Part shown: piece by piece, positions 1 through 6,974 of the stretch
Numbering within the stretch: the stretch's first letter is position 1
Layout: each line of letters starts with the position of its first letter
Assembly (NCBI GenBank): GCA_946002345.1
Contig: CAMFZA010000066.1
Span: 1-8,279 of the forward strand
Reading direction: 5' to 3'
From: an uncultured Phascolarctobacterium sp.
GTDB taxonomy: Bacteria; Bacillota; Negativicutes; Acidaminococcales; Acidaminococcaceae
DNA length: 8,279 nucleotides
Notes under the pieces: generated by a model
Database searches by the model: none
Told to the model about the DNA's origin: nothing
What the model saw: the letters and a program-made list of their open reading frames with translations, nothing else
Position numbers and translations under genes: made by a program

Positions 1-748
1 GGTGCTCTTTGTCTCCGTCGCCTGCGGCGCCCTCTCCGGCTTCCACAGCCTGGTATCCTCTGGCACCACCTCCAAGCAATTGGATAACGAAAAGAGCGCA
101 CAGCTGGTAGGTTATGGTTCCATGCTGTTGGAAGGTGTATTGGCAACTGTTGCTGTGGTAGCTGTTGGTTACCTAGGCGCTGACAAATTCGCTGCTCTGA
201 TGAAGGCTGGCGGCCCTGTTAACGTATTTGCTGACGGCGTTGGTACCTTCATGACCAAACTGGGCTTCGAATTTGGCGTTGCTAAATCCTTCGTTGCTCT
301 GACCATTTCCGCTTTTGCTATGACCACTTTGGATACTGCAACCCGTCTGGGTCGCTTTATTTTCCAAGAGCTCTTCTCCACTACCGATGAGAAAACCGGC
401 GAAGTTAAGGGTGGCTTCTTGACCAACCCCTATGTAGCAACCGCCATTACCGTAGGCCTGTCCTGGTACATGTCCTCCGGCTCCTACCTGGCAATCTGGC
501 CGGTATTTGGTGCTGCTAACCAATTGTTGGCTGCTCTGTCCCTGCTGGCTATCGGCGTATGGCTGAAAGGCGAAAAGAAGTCCAACCTAATGGTAGTTCT
601 GCCCATGTGCTTCATGTTCGCAGTATGCTTCGTTGCTCTGGCTTCCATCATTATGGGTAGCGCCAAGTTCATCACCACCATCCTGAGTGCTGTACTGTTC
701 GTATTGGCTCTGGCTCTGGTTGCTGAAGCTCGTAAGGCTCTGTTCTAA
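1..748 (+). CDS. cstA: CstA-family peptide transporter (carbon starvation protein A), C-terminal part, 5' truncated by window edge
   Basis: This is the last 248 codons of a polytopic inner-membrane protein; the frame is open to the left edge, so the GTG at base 2 is an internal valine, not a start. CstA proteins import peptides and are induced on carbon limitation in enterobacteria (family knowledge). Family signatures are visible: the FHSLVSSGTTSKQL segment at local residues 14-26, followed by GYGSMLLEG; the AMTTLDTATRLGRFIFQE block at 106-123; and WPVFGAANQLLAALSL at 166-181. Hydrophobic stretches at about 41-59, 93-110, 160-187, 196-218 and 222-242 look like membrane helices. Full-length members range from roughly 480 to 700 residues, so about half is missing. 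Codons are biased and GC-richer than in the genes to the right, consistent with a well-expressed core gene. A hairpin terminator follows within 21 bp of the TAA. Which CstA subtype it is cannot be told from this part. Confidence 0.93.
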   Translation, partial: VLFVSVACGALSGFHSLVSSGTTSKQLDNEKSAQLVGYGSMLLEGVLATVAVVAVGYLGADKFAALMKAGGPVNVFADGVGTFMTKLGFEFGVAKSFVALTISAFAMTTLDTATRLGRFIFQELFSTTDEKTGEVKGGFLTNPYVATAITVGLSWYMSSGSYLAIWPVFGAANQLLAALSLLAIGVWLKGEKKSNLMVVLPMCFMFAVCFVALASIIMGSAKFITTILSAVLFVLALALVAEARKALF

Positions 749-768
749 TTAATCCGGACAAAAAAACT

Positions 769-800
769 AATCCCGCTTCTCATTGAGAGGCGGGATTTTT
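769..800 (+). terminator. Rho-independent terminator of cstA, probably bidirectional
   Basis: A 13-bp stem (769-781 with 785-797, one G-T pair) has a 3-nt loop and a core of AATCCCGC/GCGGGATT. It is followed by TTTTT at 796-800 for the plus strand. On the minus strand the same stem is followed after 2 nt by seven T (complement of the A run at 760-766), so it could also end the convergent restriction operon whose last stop lies at 880. Confidence 0.93.
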
Positions 801-879
801 ATGTCATATATTAGAAACCTATTTAAGAAGATACAGTAATTACACTTGTTTTAAATGAAGTTGTTTCACATATAAATTC

Positions 880-1800
880 TCATTGACGCGGACCCAGGAA
901 TTTATCACCATTTAAATGAATCATATGTGAAGGGAGTTCAGCAATCCATACTTCAGAATCCCAAGCCAGGTCTTGAGAAAACTTCTTGTAGGTTTTGAAA
1001 TCAAGAAAAGCCGTAATATATATCTTACCGCAGATAACCTTTTTTGTTAACTCGTTAAGCTCTAAAACACGCTGAGGTTCCATGGGACCTACTGAAGTAA
1101 CAGCTTCGATAAAATACAGCCATTGCTTAGCTTCACTCCACAAAACCACATCAGGCATTTTATCATGCAGGGAGATATCAAAGCCCAGCTCTTGTAATTT
1201 AAGAGAATCTTTTACCAAATCCTTATTGATTGTGTCACCAACATAAAGGCATACTGCATCCTTAGCGAAATAAGCTGTAAAATCTTCGAGAATTGCCTTC
1301 TGAAGTTGATTATGCTTTCCGCTAGAAAACTGTACCAGCTGACTATTAACCATTGCGAAGATATTGTTAGCTTGTTTCCTTTGCGCGTATAAATCAACTA
1401 ACCTAGTATGGCTATTTAAAAAAGTCTCAAGGAACTCCTGCCATTTATCACCTTTGAAAGTCTGCACTAAAGCTAAGAACTCATTTGTAAGGCGATATTT
1501 ATAATGGGGACTATTAGTAGCACACCCATTATCCTCTACTATGGCGGCATTACGGAAATGATGCATAGCCTGTTTTCTAAAAGTTTCTCTCGAATTTTCA
1601 GCATAAGCTATACCGTAGTTTATCTTGAGAAACTGCATAATTTCATGAATACCAAACCAATTTTGACTAGCTTGCTGCCATTTCATGTTTGTCTTTAATC
1701 CAGCCAACGCAACTAAAGTGTATGCACAAAGATCGCTTTGTTGTTTTGAGGGCATACCCAACATAAAGAGAATCTTCTTGGCGTCATCTAATTTATCCAC
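880..1800 (-). CDS. Type II restriction endonuclease, BsuBI/PstI family
   Basis: A 306-residue cytoplasmic nuclease predicted to cut unmethylated DNA at the site protected by the adjoining methyltransferase. The C-terminal half carries the BsuBI/PstI catalytic block of the PD-(D/E)XK type: KMPDVVLW around residues 214-221 (D217), then WLYFIEAVTSVGPM at 227-240 with E232. In this family the usual lysine of the motif is not in the canonical place. The N-terminal part (about 1-130) is predominantly helical and matches the length and position of the family's N-terminal domain. Total length fits the family, about 310-330. The start is GTG at 1798-1800, chosen because GGAGGAG lies 4 nt upstream; it overlaps the methyltransferase 3' end by 8 bp, implying translational coupling. 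The prototypes BsuBI and PstI recognise CTGCAG; whether this enzyme shares that specificity is inference. No frameshift or stop is seen, so the gene looks intact. Confidence 0.92.
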   Translation of the reverse strand: MDKLDDAKKILFMLGMPSKQQSDLCAYTLVALAGLKTNMKWQQASQNWFGIHEIMQFLKINYGIAYAENSRETFRKQAMHHFRNAAIVEDNGCATNSPHYKYRLTNEFLALVQTFKGDKWQEFLETFLNSHTRLVDLYAQRKQANNIFAMVNSQLVQFSSGKHNQLQKAILEDFTAYFAKDAVCLYVGDTINKDLVKDSLKLQELGFDISLHDKMPDVVLWSEAKQWLYFIEAVTSVGPMEPQRVLELNELTKKVICGKIYITAFLDFKTYKKFSQDLAWDSEVWIAELPSHMIHLNGDKFLGPRQ

Positions 1801-3277
1801 AATACTCCTCCATCAGTCTATCACAGTTTTCGGAACTAATATCACTTGTTTCTTGTAGTTTTTGTCCAAGAACCTTAATAACTTCAATATCTGGAACTGG
1901 CATGCAGTTAATCTCCGTTGAATTAACCTGCGTAGAGCCATTAAGAATTCTATAATAGGTATCGTACATAGTAGAATTAAACAAGACGTACAGCCCACGA
2001 ATAATACATTCAGAAAGAGCAGTCACCCCGTCAATGAAGTTGATTTTGTTTTGTGTGCTTATTAAATCATACTGAGGAAAGTCCTTGGCAAAATACATGC
2101 CACATTGCAGACGTCTTTTCTCCTCTTTGGATGTAAAACGCTTTACAAATAGGTAATTTTGATTTTTCTGTAACAGAGCTTTGCGTTCGGTGAGAACATA
2201 TTCTCCACTTTTAGTAATGGGAAATTCGACATATCCATCTTTGATATGGTTCGCATAAAACAGTGGTACAGCACCCTCTTCATAAGAATCTCTCAATGCA
2301 TCTCTCGTTCTGAAATCAACTATGAGTCCAGTTTTCATGCGTAATCCTAGGTCCAGCAATGTATTCTTCCACTTTGCAAAACGCCGTAGTATACCTATTT
2401 TCTTACTATCGGTAGCCAAAAAGACGTAATTATTAGTCCCTGATACTACTAAATCATATGGCACAGGAACAGTGTGCAAATCTCCAAAATCCTGATTAGA
2501 TTGTGTTGACGAAATAATGATCTTCTCAGGTCTAACTGTTGTCTTTTTAAATTTTACTATCAAGGTTTCTTGCAAAACGCTTTCTTTATCAAAAACCTTG
2601 TCTCGACTTTCAAATAAATGCACATGTTCTATGACCATATTATTAAATAAAAACTCTCTAAATTTTTGAAAATAAGCACCTGAAGTCCAGGAACGCGGCA
2701 TAATATATACCATTTCCCCAGCTTTATGTAGGTTGAATAAACTCATAGAGGCAAAGAGAAAATACAAATTAGGTGCTCCGTGGCAGACCTTTTGCATAGC
2801 AATAGCTTCTGCTGCTTGCTTATTAATCTTTTTATAAGGAGGATTAGCTATAATAAAATCATATTTCTTGGTTGCTTCACTAAAAATACCATTATTAAAG
2901 CTGTCAGCCTGACTAAGGATATAGTTTTCATGAATAATTTCATAGGAAAAATCTATGGCAACGTTATCTTTAATATACTGAAGGTTGTCATGAAGCAATT
3001 GTAGAATGGCTTCATCGGTTTCATAGCATATTAGCTCTATGCTTTGCACACGTGTCTCACGAACAATTCTTTCCACAAACGCACAGCTTAAAATGCCAGA
3101 GCCTGCTCCTGGGTCTAAGACCTTAAGCTGCTGTTTATTTTCGTCCAGAGTGAATAGACTGCACATGAAGATGGCAGTTTCCTTGCTAGTAAAGAACTGA
3201 CCATACCTCTTTCTAGTCTCTTTTGGGAAATTCAATATATAATTGTTGGTTTGCTCAATAATATGATCTATTAACAT
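1793..3277 (-). CDS. Type II DNA adenine-N6 methyltransferase, BsuBI/PstI family
   Basis: A 494-residue S-adenosylmethionine-dependent enzyme expected to methylate adenine in the recognition site of the partner nuclease and so protect host DNA. Motifs run in the gamma-class order. Motif X region RKRYGQFFTSKETAIFM is at residues 22-38. Motif I VLDPGAGSGIL is at 53-63 (AdoMet binding). An acidic residue E86 in CYETD corresponds to motif II. The catalytic NPPY is at 145-148. The C-terminal half, about residues 230-494, would hold target recognition. The length matches M.PstI and M.BsuBI, about 500. The start ATG is preceded by GGGAG at 3284-3288 with 6-nt spacing. It is the first gene of the two-gene operon, so methylation precedes restriction, a common safety arrangement. 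No controller (C) protein gene is visible. By eye there is one CTGCAG in the window (4642-4647), too few to infer avoidance or specificity. Confidence 0.94.
   Translation of the reverse strand: MLIDHIIEQTNNYILNFPKETRKRYGQFFTSKETAIFMCSLFTLDENKQQLKVLDPGAGSGILSCAFVERIVRETRVQSIELICYETDEAILQLLHDNLQYIKDNVAIDFSYEIIHENYILSQADSFNNGIFSEATKKYDFIIANPPYKKINKQAAEAIAMQKVCHGAPNLYFLFASMSLFNLHKAGEMVYIMPRSWTSGAYFQKFREFLFNNMVIEHVHLFESRDKVFDKESVLQETLIVKFKKTTVRPEKIIISSTQSNQDFGDLHTVPVPYDLVVSGTNNYVFLATDSKKIGILRRFAKWKNTLLDLGLRMKTGLIVDFRTRDALRDSYEEGAVPLFYANHIKDGYVEFPITKSGEYVLTERKALLQKNQNYLFVKRFTSKEEKRRLQCGMYFAKDFPQYDLISTQNKINFIDGVTALSECIIRGLYVLFNSTMYDTYYRILNGSTQVNSTEINCMPVPDIEVIKVLGQKLQETSDISSENCDRLMEEYCG
1805..1811 (-). 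promoter_or_regulatory. Ribosome binding site deciding the GTG start of the restriction nuclease
   Basis: GGAGGAG on the minus strand lies 4 nt before GTG at 1798-1800 and inside the last codons of the methyltransferase gene. There is no in-frame ATG near it, so the nuclease start is GTG. Confidence 0.8.
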
Positions 3278-3349
3278 ACTCTACTCCCACTCTTTACTAT
3301 TTTAACAACAGCAATCCACCACAATAATCTCACTGTTTAATCTGTTACT

Positions 3350-3378
3350 ATTATACTATATTGCGAACAAAATTTCAA
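3350..3378 (-). promoter_or_regulatory. Sigma-A promoter of the methyltransferase-nuclease operon
   Basis: Reading the minus strand, TTGAAA (complement of 3373-3378) is followed after exactly 17 nt by TATAAT (complement of 3350-3355). That is 5/6 and 6/6 matches to consensus. Transcription should begin near 3343, giving a leader of about 65 nt before the ATG at 3277. Confidence 0.75.
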
Positions 3379-3478
3379 TAGTATTTTCACAGATATTATT
3401 CAAAAAATTCTCATAATATAAGCAGGAAAAAGTCTATCAATATAGAATTACACTAAAGTACTGAAAAACCTATGGTAT

Positions 3479-3485
3479 AAGGAGG
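3479..3485 (+). promoter_or_regulatory. Ribosome binding site of the DUF2325-type gene
   Basis: AAGGAGG lies 10 nt before ATG at 3496. A TATAAG just upstream overlaps this site and so cannot be the -10 of the same mRNA. I found no convincing promoter for this gene; the best -10 candidate is TAGAAT at 3443-3448, without a good -35. Confidence 0.7.
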
Positions 3486-3495
3486 AAGGATACCC

Positions 3496-5160
3496 ATGGT
3501 ATTCTCTAACGAAGAAATATTAAGACAGAAAAACTTACTTAACATAGAAAGACACGAATCCGATATTACTAATTCATTGAGATTTGAAAAGCATATGCCC
3601 ATTCGAATCACCCTGACAGAAGCTGAGCTGAAAGAAAAGCTTAAAGATTGTCTTTACTTTGATGAACACTTCAAAGAAAAATATGGAATTGCAAGAAACA
3701 CTTTTTATAAAGACGTTATTGCATCATGCATTTACACCATAGGCGAGGACCTAAATAACAGGTCTATTATTGCTCAAGATTTCGAAAATGTCCTGGAAAC
3801 AACGGGAATGTCTGTATTTAATAATATTGACAAGATAATCGACGAAAATGAAATAGTATGTAATCCCATGACCGCATATGTAAATCTTAAGCGGAATTTA
3901 ATTTTAGCACAAAAGAACAAAGCCCCTATATCTGCTTCATCCAAGGATCTTATGCGTGCAACTTTTAAGGACATTATTGATTATTGTACTAAGAAAAAAG
4001 ATTTTCTCCTCTTTGAGAAATTCAAAAAAGATAAACTTGATAAAGTAGCATCCATCCATGAAAAGCTAAACTACGTGGCTAGTTACATATATTATCAAAA
4101 TACAATAATGTATGGAACGCTGGAATGCAATGCGGCAGACTATTATATTGAAAATTCTAATTATGCTAGTGTTTATCTAGATAATGTAAGTGAACAGGAC
4201 ATTAAGAGAGTAGAAAGAGAAACAAACAAATGGTTGAAAAACCATAAAAAACCAGAGAGCTTTATTGAGCTCTGTAATTATTCCGAGGCAAATGATGCTT
4301 TAAAATTGATTTGCAAGCTCTTAAATATTCTAGGTTTTAATTACTATCACTATCGATTTGATGATAATTTCGATACATTAGAGGTAGAACAACTCCAGAA
4401 GATCATCGCCACATTAAATAAATATCCATCTATATATAAAGATGATAAAGATATTAAAAACTTGCTAATATATTTCTGTTATGCAGTGTTCCCAATCATT
4501 CAACATGGTAAGTCATATGTAGAGAGTTACCTTGCAAATGCAATCAATGTCGATAAATTAGAGTTCAAGTACAAACAATTAGAAAAAGAACTTGTTCCTC
4601 TAAAGCAACAGCAAAAGGATAGACAAGAAGCACTTAACAAGCTGCAGTTAGAATATGAGAGGATGAAAAACAAAGAGCTGGAACTTCTAAAGCTAGAACT
4701 AGAAGAAAAGAACAAACTTTTACAAGATCAAGCTGTAAAGATCAGCTATCTTGAAGAAATGAATGGTGTATTAGAGGGCCAACTTGAGGAGTTAAGTAAT
4801 AATGATAAGAGCTTATCCATGGATGACCTCTCCATCCAACCCACTCCGCATTTAGAGAGTTTATTGAAACAATTAAATATCGTAATTGTGGGTGGCCACA
4901 GGATTTGGCAAAACAAAGTAAAAGATGTTTACCCTTACTTTATCTTTATAGATGCAGATAATATAAATTACGATATTAATTTAACTAGGAATGCTGATTA
5001 CATCTTTTTTAACACTCTTCACTGCTCCCATACACTTTTTTACAAGGTAAAAAACAACATGAGTAGCAGTAGAAATGGACATAAAGCAAACATAATCTTT
5101 ATAGGTAATAACAATTTAGGATACTTAAATAGTATTATAGCAAATACAATTTTGGAATAG
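3496..5160 (+). CDS. Coiled-coil protein with C-terminal DUF2325-like domain, function unknown
   Basis: A 554-residue, probably cytoplasmic protein with no signal peptide or membrane helix. Three parts are visible. Residues 1 to about 350 are a mostly helical region that I do not recognise. Residues about 356-433 are an uninterrupted Glu/Lys/Leu-rich coiled coil with heptad-like leucines. Residues about 460-554 form a small alpha/beta domain starting LNIVIVGGHRIW (460-471), with GGH at 466-468, alternating hydrophobic strands, an NADYIFF strand at 499-505 and TLHCSHTL at 507-514. The early GG(H/D) after a beta strand and the late S-H pair (S511-H512) after a hydrophobic strand resemble DUF2325, a Rossmann-like family of unknown function; this assignment is by eye. 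The start is supported by AAGGAGG 10 nt upstream. It is divergent from the methyltransferase, separated by 218 bp, and shares its AT-rich codon use, so it probably arrived with the restriction-modification genes. A role in defence or its control is inference only. Confidence 0.8.
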   Translation: MVFSNEEILRQKNLLNIERHESDITNSLRFEKHMPIRITLTEAELKEKLKDCLYFDEHFKEKYGIARNTFYKDVIASCIYTIGEDLNNRSIIAQDFENVLETTGMSVFNNIDKIIDENEIVCNPMTAYVNLKRNLILAQKNKAPISASSKDLMRATFKDIIDYCTKKKDFLLFEKFKKDKLDKVASIHEKLNYVASYIYYQNTIMYGTLECNAADYYIENSNYASVYLDNVSEQDIKRVERETNKWLKNHKKPESFIELCNYSEANDALKLICKLLNILGFNYYHYRFDDNFDTLEVEQLQKIIATLNKYPSIYKDDKDIKNLLIYFCYAVFPIIQHGKSYVESYLANAINVDKLEFKYKQLEKELVPLKQQQKDRQEALNKLQLEYERMKNKELELLKLELEEKNKLLQDQAVKISYLEEMNGVLEGQLEELSNNDKSLSMDDLSIQPTPHLESLLKQLNIVIVGGHRIWQNKVKDVYPYFIFIDADNINYDINLTRNADYIFFNTLHCSHTLFYKVKNNMSSSRNGHKANIIFIGNNNLGYLNSIIANTILE

Positions 5161-5218
5161 CAAAAATAAAGTACTTTCATATATTTTCTGCATAATTTGT
5201 TTTTGCAGATGGCAACAG

Positions 5219-5247
5219 TTTCTTATATCTCTATTTTTTGTTATAAT
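5219..5247 (+). promoter_or_regulatory. Probable extended -10 promoter of the redox operon
   Basis: TATAAT at 5242-5247 is preceded by TG one base upstream (5239-5240), giving an extended -10. The -35 region at 17-nt spacing (TTTCTT, 5219-5224) is poor, as tolerated for extended -10 promoters. It lies about 30 bp before the first start of the operon. Confidence 0.5.
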
Positions 5248-5276
5248 AATGATACAAGCTTCATGGGAGGAAGATT

Positions 5277-5408
5277 ATGAATAAGCAGCGATTATTGGTG
5301 TTTGTAACTAGCGTATTCTTCATAAGCTATGGCATCTATACCAAGGAATATACAAGGGTCATGCGCAAGGCAATTACCATTTGTTTGGAGTGTATTGGCA
5401 TTGGATAA
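5277..5408 (+). CDS. CD1871A-like CXXC membrane microprotein, 43 residues
   Basis: A short gene: ATG at 5277, TAA at 5406-5408, with GGGAGG 6 nt upstream of the start. The product begins MNKQRLLVFV, has one hydrophobic segment (about residues 6-20) that should insert in the membrane, then a charged stretch KEYTRVMRK. It ends in AITICLECIGIG, with cysteines C36 and C39 forming a CXXC. The architecture (one helix, then KA-I-x-ICLECIGIG at the extreme C-terminus) matches the CD1871A family of CXXC-containing proteins, recalled from annotation and not searched. It is the first gene of the operon with a 4Fe-4S membrane protein and a TlpA-like thioredoxin, which suggests the CXXC takes part in thiol or metal/electron transfer with them; this is inference. 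Its last 8 bp overlap the proposed start of the next gene. Confidence 0.85.
   Translation: MNKQRLLVFVTSVFFISYGIYTKEYTRVMRKAITICLECIGIG
5387..5390 (+). promoter_or_regulatory. Candidate ribosome binding site for the TTG start of the 4Fe-4S protein
   Basis: GGAG inside the microprotein gene lies 10 nt before TTG at 5401 and 4 nt before an alternative in-frame TTG at 5395. No good site precedes the more upstream ATG at 5329. Confidence 0.45.
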
Positions 5409-6216
5409 GCGTAGTGTAATTCAATGGCTCTCCACCCTATTATATAATGCCAATCTCCCTGGCTTTATACAGGGCCGCATTTATCGTGGGCCCTTGAAAA
5501 GCGTTTGTGTCCCGGGACTCAATTGCTATTCCTGTCCCGGTGCGGTAGGAGCGTGCCCCTTGGGCTCCCTACAAAGCTCGCTCAGCGGTGTTATATTGCA
5601 TTTTCCCTTCTATGTCCTAGGACTACTAATCGTTTTCGGTGTGCTTTTTGGACGGCTTATTTGTGGCTGGGCCTGTCCCTTCGGCTTGGTGCAAGAGCTG
5701 CTTTATAAGCTACCCACACCAAAAATTAAGCTTAGCCCAGCTTTGCAAAGATTTACGTTATTAAAGTACGTCATCACAGTACTCTTTATGGTAGTTTTAC
5801 CGCTAGCTTATTATTATGCTGATGGTATCGGCATTCCGGCCTTTTGCAAATTTATCTGCCCCGCTGGTATTTTAGAAGCTGCTCTTCCATTAGCAGCAAT
5901 CAAGCCAAGCATACGCAATGCATTGGGGGCTTTGTTTAGCTGGAAGCTTTTACTTCTCATTATTATTCTTGCTACTAGCACCTTTATTTATCGTCCCTTC
6001 TGTCGTTTTTTGTGCCCCTTAGGAGCCATTTATTCCCTGTTTAACAGGCTTTCAGTTTATGGTATTAAAGTTGATCTGGACAAGTGCATTGGCTGTGATA
6101 AATGCTTGCACTACTGCCCCATGCAGTGCTACAATGTCGGCGATAGAGAGTGCATTAACTGCGGAGCATGTGCAGAGGTTTGTCCTACTAAAGCAATTTC
6201 TCTCGGCAAAAAATAA
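5401..6216 (+). CDS. NapH-like polytopic 4Fe-4S membrane protein
   Basis: A membrane electron-transfer protein of 271 residues from the proposed TTG at 5401. The frame stays open back to an ATG at 5329. That longer form would start inside the microprotein gene and add residues unlike the family, whereas (M)DKRSVIQWLSTLLYNANL is a typical N-terminus. Cysteine motifs in order: CYSCPGAVGACP (C42, C45, C52), CGWACP (C88, C92), CKFICP (C149, C153), CRFLCP (C201, C205), then a two-cluster ferredoxin domain with C229, C232, C235, C239 and C251, C254, C257, C261. Hydrophobic helices lie near 70-90, 121-140 and 180-197. NapH/CcoG/RdxA-type relatives pass electrons between membrane carriers and iron-sulfur centres. 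The partner is unknown here; the context (CXXC microprotein before, TlpA-like thioredoxin after) points to thiol redox control outside the cytoplasm. The family assignment is firm; the exact role is not. Confidence 0.9.
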   Translation: MDKRSVIQWLSTLLYNANLPGFIQGRIYRGPLKSVCVPGLNCYSCPGAVGACPLGSLQSSLSGVILHFPFYVLGLLIVFGVLFGRLICGWACPFGLVQELLYKLPTPKIKLSPALQRFTLLKYVITVLFMVVLPLAYYYADGIGIPAFCKFICPAGILEAALPLAAIKPSIRNALGALFSWKLLLLIIILATSTFIYRPFCRFLCPLGAIYSLFNRLSVYGIKVDLDKCIGCDKCLHYCPMQCYNVGDRECINCGACAEVCPTKAISLGKK

Positions 6217-6272
6217 GCATTTCTCTACATTCTCTTGATTTAAAATCGATTTATAAACTATTTTCCACTCGC

Positions 6273-6276
6273 GGAG
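6273..6276 (+). promoter_or_regulatory. Ribosome binding site deciding the TTG start of the TlpA-like gene
   Basis: GGAG lies 7 nt before TTG at 6284. The codons after this TTG encode KKILTSF, a classic signal-peptide n-region, and the next in-frame ATG (residue 41) lies after the signal sequence, so TTG is the credible start. Confidence 0.6.
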
Positions 6277-6283
6277 TTTCATC

Positions 6284-6844
6284 TTGAAAAAAATCTTGAC
6301 TAGCTTTGTACTTGCTCTATCCCTTGTAACCATTTCCGGTTTTGACACTTCTCTAAGCACAAACACTTCTTCTCTGCAAACCAAGCAAAATACCTTGACT
6401 ATTATGTCTAAGGCTGAGGCAGCTGAAATCAGCGAAGGTGTCGCTGCTCCTGACTTTACCTTTACAGATTTGGCTACTGGCAAGGTGATGAATCTATCCG
6501 ACCTGCGAGACATGCCAGTTTACCTCAACTTTTGGGCTACCTGGTGCCCTCCCTGTGTGAGAGAACTGCCTCACATTCAAGCTAAGTACGAACAATATAA
6601 GGATAAAATCCACTTCCTTGCTATCAGCTTAGATGGAGAACAAGCTGCTCCAGCTGAATTCATTCCTGCCAAAGGGTACACATTCCCCGTGGGCTATGGC
6701 AATGAGCGAGAAATTTCGCGAGCCTACAATGTTGAGGCCATACCCATGTCCTTCATCATCGATACCAATGGTGTCGTAAAAGCAAAAATAGTTGGCTCCA
6801 TGGACGACACCGATTTGGAAAGGTTCTTGCAAAAAGGCTTATAA
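6284..6844 (+). CDS. TlpA-family thiol-disulfide oxidoreductase (secreted thioredoxin-like)
   Basis: A 186-residue thioredoxin-fold protein starting at TTG. Residues 1-20 (MKKILTSFVLALSLVTISGF) look like a signal peptide or membrane anchor with no lipobox cysteine. A low-complexity Ser/Thr linker (21-47) follows, then the catalytic domain from about 52. It shows the TlpA/AhpC-type entry APDFTFTDL (55-63), NLSDLRDMPVYLNFWATWCPPC with the redox pair C88/C91, a LAISLDGE strand, and EAIPMSFIID carrying the cis-proline. It should act in the cell envelope, reducing or shuffling disulfides, for example in cytochrome c maturation or envelope repair; no substrate is shown. It lies 67 bp after the 4Fe-4S gene on the same strand, with no clear promoter between, and a strong terminator follows. 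That makes it the last gene of the redox operon, and the iron-sulfur membrane protein is a plausible electron donor (inference). Confidence 0.93.
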   Translation: MKKILTSFVLALSLVTISGFDTSLSTNTSSLQTKQNTLTIMSKAEAAEISEGVAAPDFTFTDLATGKVMNLSDLRDMPVYLNFWATWCPPCVRELPHIQAKYEQYKDKIHFLAISLDGEQAAPAEFIPAKGYTFPVGYGNEREISRAYNVEAIPMSFIIDTNGVVKAKIVGSMDDTDLERFLQKGL

Positions 6845-6900
6845 GCTTAATAATCCCGTCGGAAAACACAAAGGATAACAGTAATTTATATAATGATATA

Positions 6901-6953
6901 AAAAACTCTCAGTTCCGCCAGCTCTTAGTAGCTACGGAACTGAGAGTTTTTTT
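6901..6953 (+). terminator. Rho-independent terminator of the redox operon
   Basis: A perfect 17-bp stem pairs 6901-6917 (AAAAACTCTCAGTTCCG) with 6935-6951. It is extended after a small bulge by AGCT/AGCT (6920-6923 with 6930-6933) and ends in seven T (6947-6953). The A run at its left end would also give a T tract on the minus strand, so it may act in both directions. It begins 57 bp after the TlpA stop. Confidence 0.95.
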
Positions 6954-6974
6954 CAGCCCAATCTGTGTCAATCT

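Noticed and set aside
169..681. Minus-strand open frames of 65-116 residues across the cstA region
   Set aside because: They lie wholly inside the clear CstA frame, have no family features or ribosome sites, and arise from its biased codons.
4642..4647. Single CTGCAG as evidence that the R-M system targets this site
   Set aside because: One site in 8.3 kb is close to random expectation at this base composition, so neither avoidance nor specificity can be read from it.
4527..4715. Minus-strand 62-residue Ser/Phe-rich frame
   Set aside because: It is the complement of the Lys/Glu-rich coiled coil on the plus strand; such composition is a strand artefact.
5160..5206. Inverted GCAAAAA/TTTTTGC after the DUF2325-type gene as a terminator
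   Set aside because: The arms are only 7 bp, AT-rich and 33 nt apart, with no GC stem and no T tract after the second arm.
6052..6513. Minus-strand 153-residue open frame
   Set aside because: It crosses the ends of two well-supported plus-strand genes (ferredoxin clusters and TlpA signal region) and has no recognisable domain.
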